NCBI GenBank assembly: GCA_964578605.1
Contig: CAZODO010000013.1
Location: 15,551-79,550 of the forward strand
From: JAXMHN01 sp964578605
GTDB lineage: Bacteria > Verrucomicrobiota > Verrucomicrobiia > Limisphaerales > SIBE01
Length of the DNA: 64,000 bases
Reading direction: 5' to 3'
The notes under the pieces were generated by a model. It ran no database searches, had not been told where the DNA came from, and was given only the letters and a program-made list of their open reading frames with translations. This document shows positions 60,914-64,000 of the stretch, piece by piece (positions within the stretch are counted from its first letter, which is position 1; each line of letters begins with the position of its first letter). The position numbers and the translations under genes were made by a program.

Positions 60914-62172
60914 GTTTCCTCCACTCGCTGAACACGGGCGCCGAGCTTGCGCAGTTTGTCATCGATGTTTTCGTATCCCCGGTCCAAATGATAGATGCGC
61001 TTGACCAGGGTTTTTCCCTTGGCCACCAGTCCGGCGAGGACCAGCGCCGCGGACGCGCGAAGGTCACTGGCCATGATGGGGGCGCCGCTCAACGGACGTC
61101 CGCCGCGAACGATGGCGCTTGGGCCTTCAATCGCGATATCGGCGCCGAGTCGCGCCAGTTCGCTCACGTGCATGAAGCGCGACTCAAAGATACGTTCCGT
61201 GATCACGCTGATGCCAGGCGTGATCGCCATCAGGACGGTCATCTGAGCCTGGACGTCCGTGGGAAACCCCGCGTAAGGAAGCGTGGTGATATCCACCGGC
61301 CGCAGGCGTCCGGTGCGCCGGACATGAAGCGCGGAGCCGCTCCGCTCGACTTTCACCCCGGCTTCTCGGAGCTTGTCGAGAACGGCATGCAGATGATCGG
61401 GGCGGGCACCAAGAATCGTGATTTCGCCATGGGTGACGGCGGCAGCGATGGCGAATGTGGCCGCTTCGATCCGGTCGGGGATGACCTCGTGTTCGGCCCC
61501 ATGAAGCTGTTTCACGCCGGTGATTTGCAGGGTAGGACTGCCTGCGCCCGTGATCCTGGCGCCCATGGCGTTCAGGAAATTCGCCAGGTCCACGATCTCC
61601 GGCTCACACGCCGCACTTTCGATGATCGTGACGCCCTCTGCCAGAACGGCCGCCATCAGCACGTTGGCGGTTCCCAGCACCGTCGGTCCCGCTCGTCCTC
61701 CCAGGAAAAGTTCCGTTCCAGACAGCTTGGAACCTGAAACCACCACGTATCCGCCCTGAACGCTCACTCTGGCACCGAGCGCTTCCAATCCCTTCAAGTG
61801 CAAATCGATCGGGCGCGAGCCGATCACGCAGCCGCCCGGAAGAGACACCCGGGCCTTGTGCAAGCGCGCGAGCAGCGGGCCAAGAATGCAAATGGAACCG
61901 CGCATCTTGCGGATCAGGTCGTAATCCCCGATCCCCGACACACTCGCCGCATGGATTTGGATCGTGCCGTTCTCGATCTTCACCGTGGCGCCCAGGGAGC
62001 TCAGGATCTGGCCCATGAACGTGACATCGCTCAACTGCGGCGCGCGGCGGATCACGCAGGGCTCACTCGTCAAGAGCGTGGCTGCCATGAGTGGCAGCAC
62101 AGCGTTCTTGGCGCCGCTAATGGTGACTTCGCCATGCAGGGGGACGCCACCTTTGATGAGCAGACTTTCCAT
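60910..62172 (-). CDS. murA: UDP-N-acetylglucosamine 1-carboxyvinyltransferase
   Basis: A 420-residue MurA of normal length. It adds enolpyruvate from PEP to UDP-GlcNAc, the first step of peptidoglycan synthesis. The catalytic Cys loop is SLPGGCVIGSRPIDLHLKGLEALGA, so the Cys is present and fosfomycin sensitivity is expected; GAKNAVLPLMAA opens the fold and GFPTDVQAQMTVLMAI is conserved. It sits in a run lysM-prmC-murA-small protein on the minus strand. Confidence 0.95.
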   Translation of the reverse strand: MESLLIKGGVPLHGEVTISGAKNAVLPLMAATLLTSEPCVIRRAPQLSDVTFMGQILSSLGATVKIENGTIQIHAASVSGIGDYDLIRKMRGSICILGPLLARLHKARVSLPGGCVIGSRPIDLHLKGLEALGARVSVQGGYVVVSGSKLSGTELFLGGRAGPTVLGTANVLMAAVLAEGVTIIESAACEPEIVDLANFLNAMGARITGAGSPTLQITGVKQLHGAEHEVIPDRIEAATFAIAAAVTHGEITILGARPDHLHAVLDKLREAGVKVERSGSALHVRRTGRLRPVDITTLPYAGFPTDVQAQMTVLMAITPGISVITERIFESRFMHVSELARLGADIAIEGPSAIVRGGRPLSGAPIMASDLRASAALVLAGLVAKGKTLVKRIYHLDRGYENIDDKLRKLGARVQRVEET

Positions 62173-62219
62173 GGAATAACGGTTGCCAGATCTCGCCAGT
62201 AAATGGTCCCCGCAGCTTT

Positions 62220-63086
62220 TCAGGATTCACTGCGTGAAGCAACCAAGATCCGTTCGCGCCCCGACAGATCAGGCAGCACGCCATGGACCCGCCATTGACA
62301 GGTGCGAAAGATCTCGGTGACAGCCGCCCCTTGGCCATCGCCGAACTCGCAGAAGAACTGGCCGCCCGGTGCCAGGAATGGCAAAGCCTCCGCAGCCAAT
62401 TGCCGGATCACATCAAGCCCGTCCTCACCGCCATCGAGAGCCAGGCGCGGATCGAAATCGCGCACCTCGGGCGCCAGTTGCGAAATCTCAGCTGAGGGAA
62501 TGTAAGGGGGATTCGAAACGATCACATCGAACCGAAGGCCCTCGGGCAAAGCGTTGAAATCGTTTCCCTCAATACACTGAACGCGTTCGTCGAGCCCCAG
62601 TTCTTTGGCGTTCCCTCGCGCGACGGCTAAAGCACCGGCGGAACGGTCCAGCGCCACAATTCGGGCGGCGGGCACTTGCTTCGCCAGCGCCAACGCAATG
62701 CACCCGCTCCCGGTGCCAAAATCGAGGGCTGCTGCGGCCTGGCCCTCGTTCTTTCGGCTGGCCAGGCATTGCCAGGCCTGCTCTGCCAGGAATTCCGTTT
62801 CCGGCCGGGGAATCAAAACATCGCGGTTCACCCTGATTTCCAGACCGCAAAAGGCGGTGCTGCCCATAATGTGCTGCAACGGCTCGCGCGCCCCGCGGCG
62901 GCGAACGGACTCGCGGATGACATCGAGTTCGGGCGCGGCGAGCTGGCGCTCGAATTGGAGGTAAAGATTCAAGCGCGGCATCTGCAGCACATGCCCCAGC
63001 AGCAGCTCAACCTGCAAACGCGGGGATTCAACTCCTTTCCTGGAGAGGAATTCCGTGCTGCGCTGGATCACTTCCAAGACGGTCAC
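62220..63086 (-). CDS. prmC: Release factor glutamine methyltransferase
   Basis: A 288-residue PrmC/HemK. It methylates the Gln of the GGQ motif in RF1 and RF2. The SAM motif I is ALDFGTGSGCIALALAKQVP and the catalytic NPPY is in VIVSNPPYIPSAEI; RPETEFLAEQ precedes motif I as usual. Its RF1 substrate gene is 30 kb away. It lies 47 bases upstream of murA on the same strand. Confidence 0.94.
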   Translation of the reverse strand: MTVLEVIQRSTEFLSRKGVESPRLQVELLLGHVLQMPRLNLYLQFERQLAAPELDVIRESVRRRGAREPLQHIMGSTAFCGLEIRVNRDVLIPRPETEFLAEQAWQCLASRKNEGQAAAALDFGTGSGCIALALAKQVPAARIVALDRSAGALAVARGNAKELGLDERVQCIEGNDFNALPEGLRFDVIVSNPPYIPSAEISQLAPEVRDFDPRLALDGGEDGLDVIRQLAAEALPFLAPGGQFFCEFGDGQGAAVTEIFRTCQWRVHGVLPDLSGRERILVASRSES

Positions 63087-63105
63087 GGCCCGGAGGCGAA
63101 AGAGA

Positions 63106-63747
63106 TTACCGGGCCGGTTTTGCCGGCACAGGGATCCGGATTTGTTTGCCGACCACGAGCTGGTCTGCTTTCAATCCCGGGTTGGCTCGCAGCACTTGGT
63201 TCATCGTGATCTTGCCTAAACCCTGCTTCTGAAAGTGCTCGTTGTACCCAACGATGATATCGAGCAGACGGTCATTCCGCTTCACGGTGTAGAGGTAGGG
63301 CGTTTCCTCGGATTCCCGGGCGGCGGAAGGAGGCGTCTTCGGCTCAACGACCGCCGGGACCGGGGGGGCCTTGGCCAGTTGTTTCAAGCCGTCGAGGATC
63401 AGCTTCTTGTCGGCCTCGCGTTTCTCGTCCACTTCCTTGAGTTTATCGACAAAGGAGCGCACCTCCTCGCGGGTGGCGAACTTGCCCGTCGAACGCCCCT
63501 GGTCATCTTTGAAATCGCGAATCTCTTGCGCGAGGCGGTCAAGCCTCTGGCGGAATTCCTCTTGCCGTTTGAGAAGCACCTCCTGGGTATCCTGGATGTT
63601 CTGGATATCCGCCGCCAACCGCCTGAATCGCTCCTCCGAATCACGATGCGCTGCCAGGATGGCCGCTTCCGTAAGCGCGTCTGCCGCGTTGACGAGCGCC
63701 GGCGCCCCCGCAAGCAGGCAGATAATCAGGGGAACGATCTTTTTCAT
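63106..63747 (-). CDS. Exported coiled-coil protein with C-terminal LysM domain
   Basis: A 213-residue protein. A signal peptide (IVPLIICLLAGAPALVNA) is followed by a predicted coiled coil of about 90 residues (SEERFRRLAADIQNIQDTQ, EEFRQRLDRLAQEIRDFKDD), a Pro-rich linker and one LysM domain (YLYTVKRNDRLLDIIVGYNE, LRANPGLKADQLVVGKQIRIP). LysM binds peptidoglycan. Its place at the head of the prmC-murA run makes a cell-wall role likely. The start at 63747 was chosen for the signal peptide; the open frame extends 12 codons upstream. Confidence 0.87.
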   Translation of the reverse strand: MKKIVPLIICLLAGAPALVNAADALTEAAILAAHRDSEERFRRLAADIQNIQDTQEVLLKRQEEFRQRLDRLAQEIRDFKDDQGRSTGKFATREEVRSFVDKLKEVDEKREADKKLILDGLKQLAKAPPVPAVVEPKTPPSAARESEETPYLYTVKRNDRLLDIIVGYNEHFQKQGLGKITMNQVLRANPGLKADQLVVGKQIRIPVPAKPAR

Positions 63748-64000
63748 CGGGCCGAACTTAGGAAGCGCAACGATGGCATGCAAGCGCGAACGGGCGATCG
63801 ACCGCCGCCGGGGTGCAACTCACGGTATCCGGGGTGTTCGAGGGCATGAATTGGGGAGGTCTGAAGAAGCGGTCACTTTTTGCGGGACTCTGAACCGCAC
63901 ATTTGGCATGATCGCCTTCGATGACTTTACCGGCGATCATGCAAGGACACAACTGTCCGGATATTAGTCCCACAGCATCAACTGGTTAGAAGATTCGGTT
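63748..64000. other. Right-edge stretch without a recognised gene
   Basis: The last 253 bases contain no reading frame that looks like a protein family and no RNA or repeat that I can name. They probably hold the promoter of the lysM-prmC-murA operon and the left flank of the next gene. Confidence 0.5.

Noticed and set aside
63758..63973. Short open frames at the right edge on both strands
   Set aside because: They show no ribosome-binding site, no signal or motif, and overlap each other; I treat the stretch as noncoding.

Overview
The window is a GC-rich, gene-dense bacterial chromosome segment with about 49 supported protein-coding genes (one cut by the left edge), one decayed kinase relic, one TPP riboswitch and no rRNA or tRNA that I can see. 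The gene content points to Verrucomicrobiota, probably a Pedosphaera/Limisphaerales-like lineage (inference). The signs are Tat-exported Gfo/Idh/MocA oxidoreductases, ThuA and DUF1080 sugar proteins, CotH and lamin-tail surface proteins, a prepilin-like protein, a PEP-CTERM protein, a DUF11 protein resembling chlamydial OmcB, the futalosine menaquinone route and a short Rho factor.

Layout. 1-1.6 kb: phoH(partial)-ybeY-recO. 2-5.4 kb: exported PhoPQ-related hydrolase, Sel1 lipoprotein, prepilin-like protein, small lipoprotein. 5.5-10.1 kb: metallophosphoesterase, then a tight ubiX-mqnP-mqnE-mqnA menaquinone operon. 10.2-14.5 kb: 2-hydroxyacyl-CoA-dehydratase-type activator and reductase, and selB. 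14.7-19.1 kb: O-methyltransferase, YceI, Gfo/Idh, ThuA-DUF1080. 19.6-27.5 kb: a 1776-residue lamin-tail/CotH surface protein and an AI-2E transporter fused to cytoplasmic sensor-like domains. 28-32.7 kb: PIG-L deacetylase, Gfo/Idh, rpmE, prfA, HAD phosphatase. 33-41 kb: DUF1080 protein, RRM protein, thiC with TPP riboswitch, large secreted Ig/PA14 protein. 41.2-48.6 kb: OmcB-like protein, pdxH, two exported proteins, a mobile four-helix-bundle element, CotH protein, dtd. 48.6-57.4 kb: RibD-like reductase, PEP-CTERM protein, cysteine synthase, rho, gcvP, polysaccharide deacetylase. 57.6-64 kb: two Gfo/Idh genes, then an operon lysM-prmC-murA-small membrane protein.

Two signals are not explained by ordinary genes. 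First, bases 45420-45931 form a compact 512-bp unit with perfect 16-bp terminal inverted repeats, abutted on both sides by the same 9-bp sequence. Inside, a four-helix-bundle (23S rRNA intervening-sequence type) ORF sits between two hexamer-repeat tracts of opposite orientation. This has the full anatomy of a transposed element but carries no transposase. Second, five intergenic AT-rich islands (1657-1743, 12393-12469, 19430-19517, 27793-27847, 45300-45398) are arrays of degenerate repeats on an 11-bp period, all upstream of gene starts. Two of them share nearly the same unit, and one folds into a perfect palindrome with 31-bp arms.

The genes suggest an exporter-rich heterotroph that attacks polysaccharides and oxidised sugars outside or at the cell surface, makes menaquinone through futalosine, and keeps an oxygen-sensitive radical/ATP-dependent reductase pair. 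Functional statements rest on visible motifs and family knowledge; no database search was possible.
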